Origin: Ophiura sarsii
Taxonomy: Eukaryota; Echinodermata; Ophiuroidea; Amphilepidida; Ophiuridae
Direction: 5' to 3'
Length of the DNA: 64,000 nucleotides
Assembly (NCBI GenBank): GCA_035610835.1
Contig: JAYJML010000119.1
Coordinates: forward strand, 1 to 64,000
Shown: positions 1 through 11,071 of the stretch, piece after piece
How positions within the stretch are numbered: position 1 is the stretch's first letter
Layout: every line of letters starts with the position of its first letter
The notes under the pieces: model-generated
What the model saw: only the letters and a program-made list of their open reading frames with translations
Told to the model about the DNA's origin: nothing
The model's database searches: none
Made by a program: the position numbers and the translations under genes

Positions 1-900
1 CTGCACTTTACGGTATCTCTATTTATATACAGTCGGGGGAATTTCATTTATGGCCAGGTGGCCCCCCACTCACAATATCCTGCGCACGCCACTGTATAGG
101 TCGGAGTCAATATGACATTTGTGGAGGTGGCAAAATGTTACAGCTTTGTGGTGAAGCCTGTGGAAAAATGCTGTGTCCTTGGGCTTAGCATACTCCACAA
201 AGTTGATTCCAGTAATTGATGCAGTTTTACATGTGTGTGATGACGAGTGATGTCTTTGGTTGCTTGGTACATACGCTATAAAATATAGAATTTACCCTCA
301 AGTTTTTCTTTCCTTTTTCCATTTGCTTTTGTTTATTTTACATTTATTTCTGTTTTTGTCATTTATTAAAAATTTGCTAAATTAAGAACATATTGTTTGT
401 TTTGTTTAAGTTTTCTTTGCCAAAAGGGGATCATTGCGAAAGCCAAAGGTTGTCAGTTGTAATTTTAAATTGCTAAAAACAAGAGATAGTTTCATGTTGG
501 ACAAAATAAAGTGTACTTTTAATTCACATTCGAGTAATCTATGATTATGGTATCGTAAAAAATAAGAAAAAAATAAGGAAAAAATCACTTAAAAAATATT
601 CGCCACGCGGCATGATGTTATATAAGCAATGCTACACATCTTGAAAACTCATTATCTCCTGAACAATGGTATGTTCTATATTTAAACAAAAAATCTGAAT
701 ATTTGTGTTTGTCAATTAGAAAGACCTTCACAATCGATGCCGCGCCAGCCAACTAGGAAGGGGCTATATCTTGCTAGACGTCCCGTACGGAATAAACCGT
801 GTACTACGACAACACATTTTAATTGATATGAGCATGTGCACATCAGTTACTGGACGTCTAGCAAGACATTGCCTAGGAAGGGAGGGATTTGGCGGTGTTT
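1..900. other. Non-coding sequence, no gene seen
   Basis: A/T-rich sequence with no supported coding region. Around 80-96 there is a CGCACGCCACTG-like terminus of the kind found at the ends of many short DNA transposons, but I found no partner end. A 14-bp inverted pair (cttgctagacgtcc near 770 and its complement near 853) could form a weak hairpin. Nothing else is recognisable. Confidence 0.4.
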
Positions 901-1372
901 TGACGTATCCTGATGAACATTGCTTAAGTTATATATAGGTAATGTCGACGGTGTGCGGTGGAAATCTGATGTGGCGTGTTATAGGGGGGGGGGTCTGAGG
1001 TGGGGGGGGGGGTCTGAGGCGGTTTTTGTGCAAGTTGATCATACCACAACACTGACAGAACACCACCTACGAAAATAAACGAAAATACAAAATTTTATTT
1101 CAAAATGTCTTTTTTTCTTCAATTTATTTCGCTTTAAATTGTTCTACTCTCTTAACCAAACCAACTTTTTTTTTTTAAGTGTTCTGTTGTTATCAGACGG
1201 ATTTCTTCGGAACGGACTTAAAAAATTAAAAAATAATATTAAAAAAAGTTTCGCATAGACTTACACTTTTGTATTAGGCCCATATTCCACATGACGTGTC
1301 TTCATCAGTGAATTTAGATGCCCGTGCTGACCAGCAAAATCAATGTAAAATCAGAGCATTGAATTACGCGAA

Positions 1373-1796
1373 ACATTTAACGCAATCAGCGCCCGCGACT
1401 TAACTGCGATGAGCTTGTAATAAAAAATAATGGTGAAACACCAGTAGGCCTACTCGCTATTAAATTCTGCTTGCAACTGAATATCACACCTACCCCCACC
1501 CCAACACCACCCCACCCAACCCACCCACCCACCCACCCAACCACCCCAACCCCACCACCACCAGACAGACCCCCACCCAACTCGACATTTAACTCAATCA
1601 ACGCCCGCGACTTAACAGCGATGAGCTTGTAATAATGGTCAAATATCAGTAGTCCTACTCGCTATTAAATTCTGCTTGCCACTGACTATCCCACCTACCC
1701 CTCCCCCAAACATCACCCAACCCAACCACTACCAAACCCCCACCCTAACCACCATCCAACCCCTACACAACCCCCACCAAACCAACCCGACATGTC
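1373..1796. repeat. Tandem duplication, ~212-bp unit, two copies
   Basis: The block starting acatttaac at 1373 is repeated at 1585 (offset 212). Both copies share CGCCCGCGACTTAAC, GCGATGAGCTTGTAATAA and CTCGCTATTAAATTCTGC and end in a C-rich, ACCC-type low-complexity tract. The Gly/Val-rich and Pro-rich frames over this block come from the C-rich tracts and are not genes. Confidence 0.75.
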
Positions 1797-2517
1797 TTCA
1801 CAGTCTCTCTGTGCCAATTACAATTGCTTGCACTAGAGTTTTCGTCTTTTTTGAACTGTTTTACAATTAGAAGTAATCAAAAATGACATAGTGGAAACAA
1901 AGTTGGACTCTGTCAAAATATTCACTGTTTTCCTTAATTAACAAGTTAAAACAAAAACCACCTGTCTTTGACTAGCACCACCATGGACTTTAAAAAAAAG
2001 AGTTTTCCCCACTTCCGAATACCATATTATATTAACAATAGTAATTTAGTAACTAGGACTAGGACCTGCATTGATAATGCAGTAAACGAGTACACTAAAG
2101 CCTGTATTATTTCCCCATGGACTCGTGTGTGTATTCAACCTGTGGGCGTTGAATATTTAATACGGCCGATATGTGGAGTTATTTCACCCGGGATTCCCTA
2201 GTGCCACCCATTTTTGCACGCCCTGGTCCTACCACGGCTGTTTGATCGCATGTAAATTGTCCGATTTATAACTAATCTACAACAACAGAGGGCAGCAGAT
2301 ATTTCTGCAAATCCCTAATCGATATATCGGTAAAGCTTCCCGTGCAAGCTGCGTAACCAAGGATTATAGATAAAAGGGATATGCACCAGTTAGGACGGGG
2401 GACTTTTAAAAACATTTTATCACTGCTAGATCCATTTTCATATGTTCTTTGTTCATTTACTCAGTGTTTAGCTATTTATATGTGAAGGTGGCCATTCATA
2501 CAAGCCCGATTTTACTA

Positions 2518-3294
2518 TTAATAATAATAATAATAACAAGACATTTCTTAGGCGCTTAATACAAAAAGCCTCTGAGCGCCGTACAACTAACAAATATGAT
2601 AAAAGAGAGCAGCAATAAAAATTTACAAAATTAAAAATTATGCACAGTATGAAATATAAGAAATTGCAATAAAATACGGAAGAAATATACACTCAAAAAT
2701 ACCATACAGTTTAATAAAGTACTAAAAATCAGTTGTAGTATTGGTTAAACAAATAAGTTTTCACAGATGTCTTAAAACGATTGATCAACTTGATGCTTCG
2801 GATTGTTTCTGGTAGATTGTTCCATAGCGCTGGAGCTTGTACCGCGAAGGCCCGAGCCCCATATGTCTTTGTCCTTGGTGATTTGGGGACAGCGAGGAGT
2901 GTCAAAGTAGACGAACGTAGAGTGCGCGTTGGTTTGTACGGTGATATCAGCTCACACAGATATTTAGGCGCCATACCGTGGAGGCATTTGAATGTTAGAA
3001 GAAGAGTCTTGTATGTGAGCCTTTGACGTACAGGGAGCCAGTGGAGCTTGAGGAGAACCGGGGTGATGTGTTCGGATCGTTTAGTGCGACAGATGAGGCG
3101 AGCAGTGGCATTTTGCAGTCGTTGAAGTTGCATTATGAGTTTATCCGGAAGACCTAGAAGAAGACTATTACAGCAGTCAATTCTTGAAGTAATAAAGGCG
3201 TGTGCGAGCTTCTCTGTAGCAGCCTCATCAAGATATTTTCTGAGCTTTCCTAAGCGGCGAATACACGCCCATCCGGTTCTAATTAATTGTTTAG
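2518..3294 (-). mobile_element. 5'-truncated CR1/L2-like LINE, 3' end
   Basis: A minus-strand LINE remnant made of the C-terminal part of a reverse-transcriptase ORF, a ~200-bp 3' UTR containing GGCGCT-type motifs, and a short (ATT)n microsatellite tail at about 2518-2537. Truncation at the 5' side and a simple-repeat tail are usual for CR1/L2-group elements copied by target-primed reverse transcription. The 5' break lies in a short direct duplication of ggttctaattaattgtttag (about 3276-3315). Confidence 0.8.
2729..3294 (-). pseudogene. LINE reverse-transcriptase C-terminal fragment
   Basis: The minus-strand frame ending at the TGA at 2729 stays open to about 3294, well beyond the first internal ATG at 3133. 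It encodes the conserved tail of CR1/L2-type LINE proteins: IRRLGKLRKYL, then HAFITSRIDCCNSLLLGLP, LQRLQNATARLI, LLKLHWLPVRQRLTYK, APKYLCELI, LRSS and ALWNNLP. The polymerase core (FADD/YADD motif) and the endonuclease domain are absent, so it cannot be active. The surviving reading frame has no internal stop, which suggests a fairly young insertion. CR1 versus L2 clade cannot be decided from the tail alone. Confidence 0.85.
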
Positions 3295-3393
3295 GTTCTA
3301 ATTAATTGTTTAGGTTTAAAAACTTGCTAAATCCCATCATTGTTATCATTTTTTTATTTATTAAGATGCGCTTTCAGATTTAGTGTTTTTATG

Positions 3394-4066
3394 TTGCGGT
3401 TTCAACGTGAACGTTATTTATTTCGTCAAATGTGTCGCGGATTGATTAGTTTGATAAAAAAACATTATACATAACTCAAAATGTGATATATATCCCAAAA
3501 AGCAAATCGGGGGGCACATTTTAGATTCAGCCTTTTGAGCCTAGACCACGCTGTGAAAAAGAGTTTTTATCGTTGCGGTTTCAACGTGAACGTCATTTAT
3601 TCCGTCAAATGTGTCGCGGATTGATTAGTTTGATAAAAAAACATTATACGTATCTCAAAATGTGATATAATATCCCAAAAGCAAATCGGGGGGCACATTT
3701 TAGATTCAGCCTTTTGAGCCTAGGCCACGCTGTGAAAAGTAGTTTTTTCGTTGCGGTTTCAACGTGAACGTCATTTATTCCGTCAAATGTGTCGCGGATT
3801 GATTAGTTTGATAAAAAAACATTATACGTAACTCAAAATGTGATATAATATCCCAAAAAGCAAATCGGGGGGGGGCACATTTTAGATTTAGCCTTTTGAG
3901 CATAGGCCACGCTGTGAAAAAGAGTTTTTTCGTTGCGGTTTCCACGTGAACGTCATTTATTCCGTCAAATGTGTCGCGGATTGATTAGTTCGATAAAAAA
4001 ACATTATACGTAACTCAAAATGTGATATAATATCCCAAAATGCAAATCGGGTGGCACATTTCAAGC
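3394..4066. repeat. Tandem array, ~180-bp unit, 4 copies
   Basis: Four head-to-tail units start with ttgcggtttc at 3394, 3573, 3751 and 3933 (spacings 179, 178 and 182). Each carries GTCGCGGATTGATTAG, CAAAATGTGATAT, TATCCCAAAA, GCAAATCGG and GGCACATTTTAGATT. Units are highly similar to each other. A diverged relative of the same unit forms the array at 25025-25850. Confidence 0.9.
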
Positions 4067-4354
4067 GCCCACCAAAAATGACTTTGCTAAGCGCCCTGGG
4101 CGCTAAATAGGGATACCGTAATACGGTAGCCTTCTTCAATTTTTTTTTAAAATTCCAAACAATGCACATACTGACACAGGCATACCAGCTAGGCATACCA
4201 GTAATAACGGATTACACAGGTAACATAAAATTAGTCCAGGGTTTGTTGCTAAGCCTTTACCCTGGTCACGCCGCCACCCCAGCGTGTAAAATACCGGCGT
4301 CCATTTTGTGAACCTAAAATGATCAAAGACAAATACGGCTTGTGTAGTGCGATG

Positions 4355-4764
4355 TGATATTATAAACGAACTGTTTGGTGCCCGTTTCCAAAAATGAAAG
4401 TATATTATGCACAAGATTCTTTTGTATTTATAGTTTGATTAACGATAAATTCCGTGTGGCCAATTTTCAGTAAGAGATAAGCAAAGCGACAAAATTAGTG
4501 TTGTTCGGTAACTCTCATTGAAAAATACACACTGCGTGTGTTGACTATGGGTAACGGCGGCGACAGCACTTATGAAAATGTGGTTTAACGATGCCATGAT
4601 ATAATGTTAAAACATACAACGAAATGTTTGATGCCCGTTTCCAAAAATGAAAATATATTATGCACATGATTTTTTTATAATAAGTGTGTGATTAACGAGA
4701 ACTTCCTTGTGGCCAATTTTCAATGAGAGATAAGCAAAGTGAAAAAATTAGTGTGATTTTTTTA
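4355..4764. repeat. Direct duplication, 253-bp offset
   Basis: The ~150-bp block with TGCCCGTTTCCAAAAATGAAA, TATTATGCACA, TGTGGCCAATTTTCA and GAGATAAGCAAAG occurs twice, offset by 253 bp (CCCGTTTCC at 4381 and 4634). The sequence between the copies is unique. No gene is seen. Confidence 0.75.
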
Positions 4765-4909
4765 TTAAATATGATAGCTATGCAGGACGCACGTTGATCT
4801 ATGGATGGCGTACCATGTACATGCACTAACTGGATTGGCGTGGATAATCGAACTATCGAAAATATTAAGATGACGTCATAATAAATCGGACTGTCAAACA
4901 GCCGTGCTA

Positions 4910-5100
4910 CACCGTGTCGCGAGCATTCAACCATCCATGCACATGATGCATATGGACGGTTATTTTACCCCCAGGATTCCCTCGCTGTCAACCCATGCTC
5001 ATTCACCCATTTCTGCACGCCCTGGTCCTAAACCGTGTCACGAGCATTCAACTCCATCGCACCCGTGTTTCCCCCGCTGTCACCCCATGCTTATTTACCA
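4910..5100. repeat. Short direct repeats, related to ~2150-2230
   Basis: GTCGCGAGCATTCAAC / GTCACGAGCATTCAAC and the CTGTCA-ACCCATGCT type block are repeated about 120 bp apart. The stretch GGATTCCCT...GCACGCCCTGGTCCTA also occurs near 2190-2230, so this is a small dispersed repeat. No coding potential is evident. Confidence 0.55.
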
Positions 5101-5162
5101 TCACCAGGCCCGTAACTAGGGGGAGGGGGTGGGGGGGGGTGCGGACGCATATCTGAAAAAAA

Positions 5163-5345
5163 ATCCTTTTTTGGGTACCAATGTACCTTTTGGGGGTACC
5201 AATGTACCTTTTTGGGGTACCAATGTACCTTTTTTGGGTACCAATGTACCTTTTTGGGGTACCAATGTACCTTTTTGGGGTACCAATGTACCTTTTTTTT
5301 GTACCAATGTACCTTTTTTGGTACCAATGTACCTTTTTTTGTTAC
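5163..5345. repeat. Minisatellite, ~18-20-bp unit, ~10 copies
   Basis: Units of the form tttttgggGTACCAATGTACC repeat about ten times, varying in the length of the T and G runs. The GTAC core makes each unit partly palindromic. The overlapping frames on both strands (YQCTF- and KKVHWYP-type repeats) are by-products of the array. Confidence 0.9.
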
Positions 5346-5678
5346 TAATGTTCCTTTTTTGTGTGAAAACGCCCCCCACCCGCACCAATTTCCGGAAACA
5401 CGGCAAATTTTCCGAAAAACGGCCCATTTCCAATTGTGTAAAGCGTTTTTTCGGACCGTTTTGGACTAAAACATGTCTTAGAGTGATTTCAACTTATTGT
5501 TGGCTGAACTTTGAGCTTCCGCTGGTAAAAGAAAATTAAAAAAAAAAAAATCCGCCCGCCCCTCCTCTCTGAAAGCTGTGGAGGACAACATAACAATTTA
5601 TTTTTTGGGGCCTTAGGGACAGTCATGAAATTAACCAAACAATGTCTATACTGGGGCTGATTGTTACCATAGTTATCA

Positions 5679-5792
5679 TTGCTATCTCCAGTAGATAGCA
5701 AACATATTTAAAAGGATCCAACCTATGTCAATAAGGCATACTAGAGCTAAACAAGTACCATCATTATCATTGCTATCTTCAGTAGATAGCAA
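5679..5792 (-). repeat. Two isolated hairpin monomers of the 27-bp minisatellite
   Basis: Two perfect 9-bp-stem hairpins with 5-nt loops lie 91 bp apart: 5679-5701 (stem TTGCTATCT, loop CCAGT) and 5770-5792 (same stem, loop TCAGT). Read on the minus strand they give TTGCTATCTACTGAAGATAG and its GGAGATAG variant, which are the two main unit types of the 7.5-kb array at 14286-21841. They are flanked by a repeated ATCATT(G) context. Confidence 0.8.
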
Positions 5793-6978
5793 ACAAATCA
5801 TTTAACAGGTACCCAAATCCATTCTAAAAGAAAGTCACTCATCGTTAATGCTACAAGTTTATTGGTGAAAGTTTCCATTGCAAAAACCAGGGCCTCATCC
5901 ATGTTTTTCTGATGCTGCTGGAAGATGCTGGCAATATATAGTTTGCATGAAAACAGCCATAACTGTCAATTTAGTTGAAATATAAATAAATAACACCTGT
6001 TCACATTTGGAAAGCCAGTTTAACAAGAAACTAAAAATTAATTTTAAGTGGCCTTACATGTAGCACCAATTACAAATTTATATTATATTCAAAATTGGCG
6101 CTGATAAAATGACCATTTGTCAAAATGTAAAGAAAATTTAAAAATTACTATTCATTTCTGAAACACCTTCAAAATATTTTCAAGTTTAATACTGCACTGG
6201 TGCAAATAATACTGCCAAATATGTATTAATGAAATAATATTTTATTTAAATGATCAAACTTGTATACTCCTATTAAACACATTTTCTATCAAAAAGTGTG
6301 AAGTAAAATAACCAAATAGCAATATTTTATTTTATTTCTTCATTTGGGCAAACTAATCTTTATTTTGTAAAGGCCTTAATCTTGAAGCCCTACACTCAAC
6401 ACGCAGCCTGTTGTTGAACACTCCAGTTGAAACATGTACACATGTGCATGTACATTGTACATGGTACTGTTATCCCAGCACAACTTTTGTCTTCCTATGT
6501 AAACATCTCTGTAAGGGATCACCTCAAAAAGTATGAGACCAAGTATAATAATGCTTGGAATGGGGAATTACATGGTATGATAATGGCATCAGCTTGTAAT
6601 GAACAATTATTGGATTAGCTCTTCAAGTTTGTGCCCATGGAGAGGGGAGGGGAGTATGTGTGGGGGAGGGGAGGGGAGGGGCAGTGGCGGTACTACAGGG
6701 GGCAAGGGGGGGAGGCATTTCCCCCATTAAATATTCCCTCCCCCTCAAAAAATATAAATAAATAAATAAATTTATTAGTTAAAATAAGACAAAAAATAGA
6801 CAATTTTAGCATAAAAAGGAAAACATTGTCTTTGCTGTGCGCACATTTTCGTACTAAATTAGGTTAAATGAGACTAAATGTTGACAATTTGACCATAAAA
6901 CAGCTACATTTTTCGCACAAGCGCGCATTTTCATACCAAATTAGTTAGTATTAGACCAAATTGGACAATTTAAGCATA
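5793..6978. other. Non-coding A/T-rich sequence
   Basis: No gene is seen. A GAGGGG-rich tract and a CAGTGGCGGTACTAC transposon-like end lie near 6640-6715, with no matching second end found. Two diverged ~95-bp direct copies (GCGCACATTTTCGTACTAAATTAG type) lie at about 6838-6965. Confidence 0.4.
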
Positions 6979-7393
6979 AGGCTAGAATATAATGAAAGTT
7001 CCAGTTTCCCAAATTCCCGTGTCCCTACCGACCCAACTCTTCAGTTTTACCAAAACTTTCATTATTTTAAACTTGAAAATCAAAACTTTTAGTGGCTAAA
7101 AATACCAGACATATCTCCCTGTTGATTTTAATGGCAGTGGTGTCATGGTATATGGTTAATGATGAAATTGTTTGCATTACCTACTCAGATTTCAGATGTA
7201 ACTAACGTTGCAATATTTCAGACAGATTTGTTGACATTTTCAATAACACATCTACAAATACTTCCTTAATTGTTTTTCAAAGTGTTAAAGTAAGTAATAT
7301 ATACGAATCAGAAGGTAGTTAGTAATTAACACCCCTTACAGATGCTTTTAAAAATATAAAACGGGAAACTTGGTATCATATTTCATTAGCCTA
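6979..7393. mobile_element. MITE-like element with imperfect inverted ends
   Basis: The left end (AAGGCTAGAATATAATGAAAG...AGTTTCCC) and the right end (CGGGAAACTTGG...TTTCATTAGCCTAA) are imperfect inverted copies. A similar right end occurs again at about 12560-12594. No transposase is encoded. The boundary duplication is unclear, so the family is unassigned. Confidence 0.5.
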
Positions 7394-7570
7394 AAGTGGC
7401 ACAAAAAATTCAGTCATTCAGGAATGAGTTATTTTCATTAATTTTGCAACTTTTTTCATTTTCACATGACAGTTATTGTGACTTGAATTCGAAGTGACTC
7501 TGTGAACAATTGGGTATTGATAAAATACTGTATTTGTGATGAAACTACTTTATTCAGTAGGGCTACTTAG

Positions 7571-7830
7571 ATGGTTTAACATTGCCTAACTTTGTGATAC
7601 TAGTGCTCTGGTTTGTTTGGTATGTTTAACATTGCCTAACTTTGAGACACTAGTGCTCTGGTTTGTTTGGTATGTTTAACATTGCCTAACTTTGAGACAC
7701 TAGTGCTCTGGTTTGTTTGGCATGTTTAACATTGCCTAAAAACTTTGTGATACCACTGCTCTGGTTTGTTTGGTATGTTTAACATTTGCCTAACTTTGTG
7801 ATAATACTGCTCTGGTTTGTTTGGTTTGCA
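7571..7830. repeat. Tandem array, ~50-bp unit, 5 copies
   Basis: Five units contain TTTAACATTGCCTAACTTTG and GCTCTGGTTTGTTTGG, starting at 7575, 7625, 7675, 7725 and about 7778. Single copies of the ATTGCCTAACTTTG core also occur near 22930 and 23005. Confidence 0.9.
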
Positions 7831-8007
7831 GGCTTACAATGCATTGGTGCATAGTTAAGCAACAGGGATGTGGTCCAATCTCAAGCAAACTTGGTGACAA
7901 TAATATTTGGGTAAGAGGAAATGTTCATGGGGTGTACACAGATTGACCCCTACATGACCTTTGACCTAAATTTTGTCGAAACTTTAAACAGCACATATTG
8001 CTGTTTA

Positions 8008-8312
8008 GGCACATGAGAGTCAGTGTTGTTTCCCGTAAACCGCAAACGTTATGATTTTTTGCCCGCGTTTGAGACAAAAATAACACTGTTCCTTTTAAAT
8101 AAATAGACTATAAATACAAATCTTTGTACAAGTTGTGCGGGAAGTGGTGTTTTGACACAATATTGGCGTGTATAGATCGCGCTATATGTTGATGAAATAG
8201 CTGTTATTTGAAATTTTGTAAATCCTGCAAAATAATGAATAATGAAAAAGTTGCCTCGTTATGGTTTGGAAAAAAATGTTACGGGAAACATAACATTGAC
8301 TTTCATGTGCCA
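8008..8312. mobile_element. MITE, ~305 bp
   Basis: The ends are inverted: GGCACATGAGAGTCAGTGTTG... on the left and ...CATTGACTTTCATGTGCC on the right, each with an inner TTTCCCGTAA / TTACGGGAAA match. The flanks read as one repeat when the element is removed, because the GTTTAGG...CTC...AAAATCAGA context is found intact near 8503-8530. No coding capacity. Confidence 0.65.
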
Positions 8313-8346
8313 TAGGCCTCTCATCTGAAAAATCAGATTTCAATCT

Positions 8347-8420
8347 CAGCCAAACTTGGTGACGATAATCTTGAGTAAGGGCAATCCCTTACTCAAGATT
8401 ATCGTCACCAAGTTTGGCTG
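8347..8420. repeat. Perfect 35-bp palindrome, 4-nt loop
   Basis: Positions 8347-8381 are the exact reverse complement of 8386-8420, separated by CAAT. The arm carries AACTTGGTGACGATAATC. The same single-arm sequence occurs, unpaired, near 7875-7910 and 11073-11100, so the palindrome looks like an inverted duplication of a dispersed repeat. A transcript would form a perfect hairpin of about 35 bp. Confidence 0.95.
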
Positions 8421-8549
8421 GTGTACATATTGAACTCTAATGACACCTTAATGACATTTGACCCCATTTTGTAAAGAATTGCTAAATTGCACTTATTGGT
8501 GTTTAGGGCTCTTGTATAAAAAAATCAGACTTCAATCTCAATCAAACTA

Positions 8550-8822
8550 CAATCTCGGCCAATATTGTTGGAACACTTTTATACGTGTGTTTAAAAACTC
8601 CCCCTCTCCCCCTGGATCAATGTTGAAACATGATTTTTGGGTTACGGGATACTGGGAAGGGCCAACATTGCCCAGTGGGGAGGGGGGAGTTATTAATGTT
8701 TAGGAAAGGCTTTAAGCCTTCCATCAAAGACAGCAATGTTTTGATAGTGTACATTTTGCGCAAACGGGAACGCACGAAAGGGTCATTATTACATGGATGT
8801 TCCAACTAATTATGGCCGTGAA
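8550..8822. mobile_element. MITE copy 1 (GGCCAATATTGTTGGAAC family)
   Basis: A 273-bp element with imperfect inverted ends: CAATCTCGGCCAATATTGTTGG at the left and the complement of CGGCCATAATTAGTTGG at the right. A TA precedes the left end, as expected for Tc1/mariner-like elements. A near-identical copy lies at 10797-11071. The shared 62-codon minus-strand frame has no recognisable domain and probably only reflects copy identity. Confidence 0.8.
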
Positions 8823-9266
8823 TCATCTGTTAAAAAAATCATCTGTTTTAAGGGTTTTGGGCATAACTTTTGATTCAATAAAGCTTTCTTTACCAGATTT
8901 AAAGGATAGATAGGTTATGTTATTGGTCACGTGGCCAACTACTTAAAAAGGTCATGCCTCAACTTACTGTTAGGGATAGGTCACTTTTAATTACAGAGGT
9001 ATATTTGGCATACTAAATGCCCAATAAATTATGGATGTTGCCAGTAATTTAAATTTAAATGGTTTCTCGATCACATATACCAACAGCTAAACATGCTGGA
9101 ACACATTCTCGTCGCTTACGCGACTCCTGCGTCATTCAAAATGGATTACATAACAAGGAAGGGGAATGGGCGCTATCGCCAACAAGTTAAATTAATTGTT
9201 ATATGGTATTTTTAAAAGTCTACGGGGGAATTGGACATTATTTTAAAAAAAATATTCAAAACATAG

Positions 9267-9352
9267 TCCGGTGCCAGGCTCGAACTTACAACATTTGGTT
9301 TGAAATCATGAAAGCAACGCAACAACAGCGCTCTTACCCACTACACCACGGA
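9267..9352 (-). ncRNA. tRNA-like sequence (A and B boxes), degenerate
   Basis: On the minus strand this reads like a tRNA with an A box (GTGTAGTGGGTAAGAGCGC) and a B box (AGTTCGAGCC) about 45 nt apart. It starts TCCGTGG and ends GCACCGGA. The acceptor stem pairs only partly, the T stem has mismatches, and no normal anticodon arm with U33 is visible. It fits a tRNA pseudogene or the head of a tRNA-derived SINE. No SINE body or tail was identified. Confidence 0.4.
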
Positions 9353-9399
9353 TGAGACCATACCACGGAACAGCGTTTTAAAAGATATCAGGACAATTA

Positions 9400-10140
9400 T
9401 AGACATAATCGATATGGTCAGTCGTTATTGTTAATGCACTGTATATAGTTCAATTTGACAACGTATTTGGATAGGCCATAACAGTAATCCATGGGATATT
9501 TTCAATCAGGAGTCCAAAATATTACGGGAATGTTGAGTTTCAACAGTATGCCATGCATTTTCAGATAAAAGTCTTTGACCTACTTTTCCTTTTCTTATCG
9601 TGGCATACTGTCGCGTCAATTGATTTTGCGTGTATTGTGCTGGCATACTGTGAATATAGCCTCGACATGCACACAAAGTTCCAGAATTACATTGTAACCT
9701 GTTATATCTATGATTTGTTGACACGAGATTGCATATCATTTCACTGCGAGCGACGCTATGTATCTCTATGTAAAGGTTGGGATGGGGCGGGGGGGGGGGG
9801 GGGGGGGGGGGTGGGGTATGTTTTACTATGCATTATAACGCAAGGAGGTATACCAATATGTTTATGGTTGACATGTCAATAAAAGAGAGCTACGAGTTTC
9901 TTTTTAATACAATCATAACAAGTCCTGTGTGTTTTACATATTTTATTAGTCTACCGACTATGATTTTCACATGCTTGATATCAACTTCTATGTTGGGGAG
10001 GGGACTAAGAGCGTTGGTGTATAAGTTATAGAACATGTTATGATTAGTCTGCAATTTTAAACATTTTGTGAAAATTTGGAATGTCGTCTACAGACGACTG
10101 CCGCGTGGAAAGTGTTAAATAGAGCTACATGAATATGTAC
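9400..10140. other. No gene; G-run and MITE right end
   Basis: There is a run of 23 G at 9789-9811. At 10068-10118 is a transposon-like right end (GAATGTCGTCTACAGACGAC...GTGGAAAGTGTTAA) resembling the right end of the TTAA element at 13227-13437. Its left end was not found. The small overlapping frames are low-complexity or random. Confidence 0.4.
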
Positions 10141-10146
10141 AATTAG

Positions 10147-10310
10147 GTTTATTTGTTTGTTTGTTTGTTTGTTTGTTTGTTTGTTTGTTTGTTTGTTTGT
10201 TTGTTTGTTTGTTTGTTTGTTTGTTTGTTTGTTTGTTTGTTTGTTTGTTTGTTTGTTTATTTATTAGTATATTTATTTATTAGTATATTTATTTATTTAT
10301 TTATTTATCA
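10147..10310. repeat. (GTTT)n / (TTTA)n microsatellite
   Basis: About 110 bp of uninterrupted GTTT repeats (10147-10257) run directly into an impure TTTA tract. Confidence 0.95.
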
Positions 10311-10796
10311 TATTTAAAACAATAAATAAGTCGATTGTTAAGATTGCGTGAAGTTTGTTGAAAAAATAGAACAAATTCATATAGATAATCACAACTTTCC
10401 AATTTGACATTAGACCTAAACTATCTAATTCCAATTCAAATGTGACCGTTTCTCCAAATAAATTAAACACAATTGTTTAAATTAATAGTATGAACAGTGG
10501 GCATAATACTATTATCACATTCTGCTAATTTTACAGCGATCTGTTAAATAGTTCTGGACATAAAGTGAATCCATGTGACCATTTTATGAACAAAAATACA
10601 CCAGAAATAGACCTTATATCTAATTAAAAGTGACCGTTCCCTAAAACCGTTAATGAAAAGATCAACTTTTGTCATTCACTTTTATCTATGGTATGTAGGC
10701 AAAATGATCTCCAAGTATCAATAAAATCGAATTAGCCGTTACGAAAATACAATGATTTAAACTAATCGAAAACTTTACATTTGTCACTCGAGGAGA

Positions 10797-11071
10797 CAAT
10801 CTCGGCCAATATTGTTGGAACACTTTTATACGTGTGTTTAAAAATTCCCCCTCTCCCCCTGGATCAATGTTGAAACATGATTTTTGGGTTACGGGATACT
10901 GGGAAGGGCCAACATTGCCCAGTGGGGAGGGGGGAGTTATTAATGTTTAGGAAAGGCTTTAAGCCTTCCATCAAAGACAGCCATGTTTTGATAGTGTACA
11001 TTTTGCGCAAACGGGAACGCACGAAAGGGTCATTATTACATGGATGTTCCAACTAATTATGGCCGCGATTG
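10797..11071. mobile_element. MITE copy 2 (GGCCAATATTGTTGGAAC family)
   Basis: Second copy of the element at 8550-8822, differing by only a few substitutions. Its right end is better preserved (GGCCGCGATTGTA), giving inverted ends ACAATCTCGGCC / ACAATCGCGGCC. It is followed by GGTGACAATA-TTGGGTAAG, the same dispersed repeat that surrounds copy 1. Confidence 0.8.

Noticed and set aside
5091..5539. YQCTF / KKVHWYP repeat proteins
   Set aside because: Low-complexity translation of the GTACCAATGTACC array, on both strands.
7571..7830. CRISPR-like array
   Set aside because: Units are contiguous with no unique spacers, and the DNA is eukaryotic. The same applies to the 27-, 47-, 58- and 77-bp arrays.
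8617..8805. 62-codon frame conserved between 8617-8805 and 10864-11052
   Set aside because: Both lie inside two near-identical MITE copies, so identity reflects copy age. No domain is recognisable and the frame does not use the element's termini.
9267..9352. Functional tRNA gene
   Set aside because: A and B boxes are present, but the acceptor and T stems mispair and there is no normal anticodon arm, so I list it only as tRNA-like.
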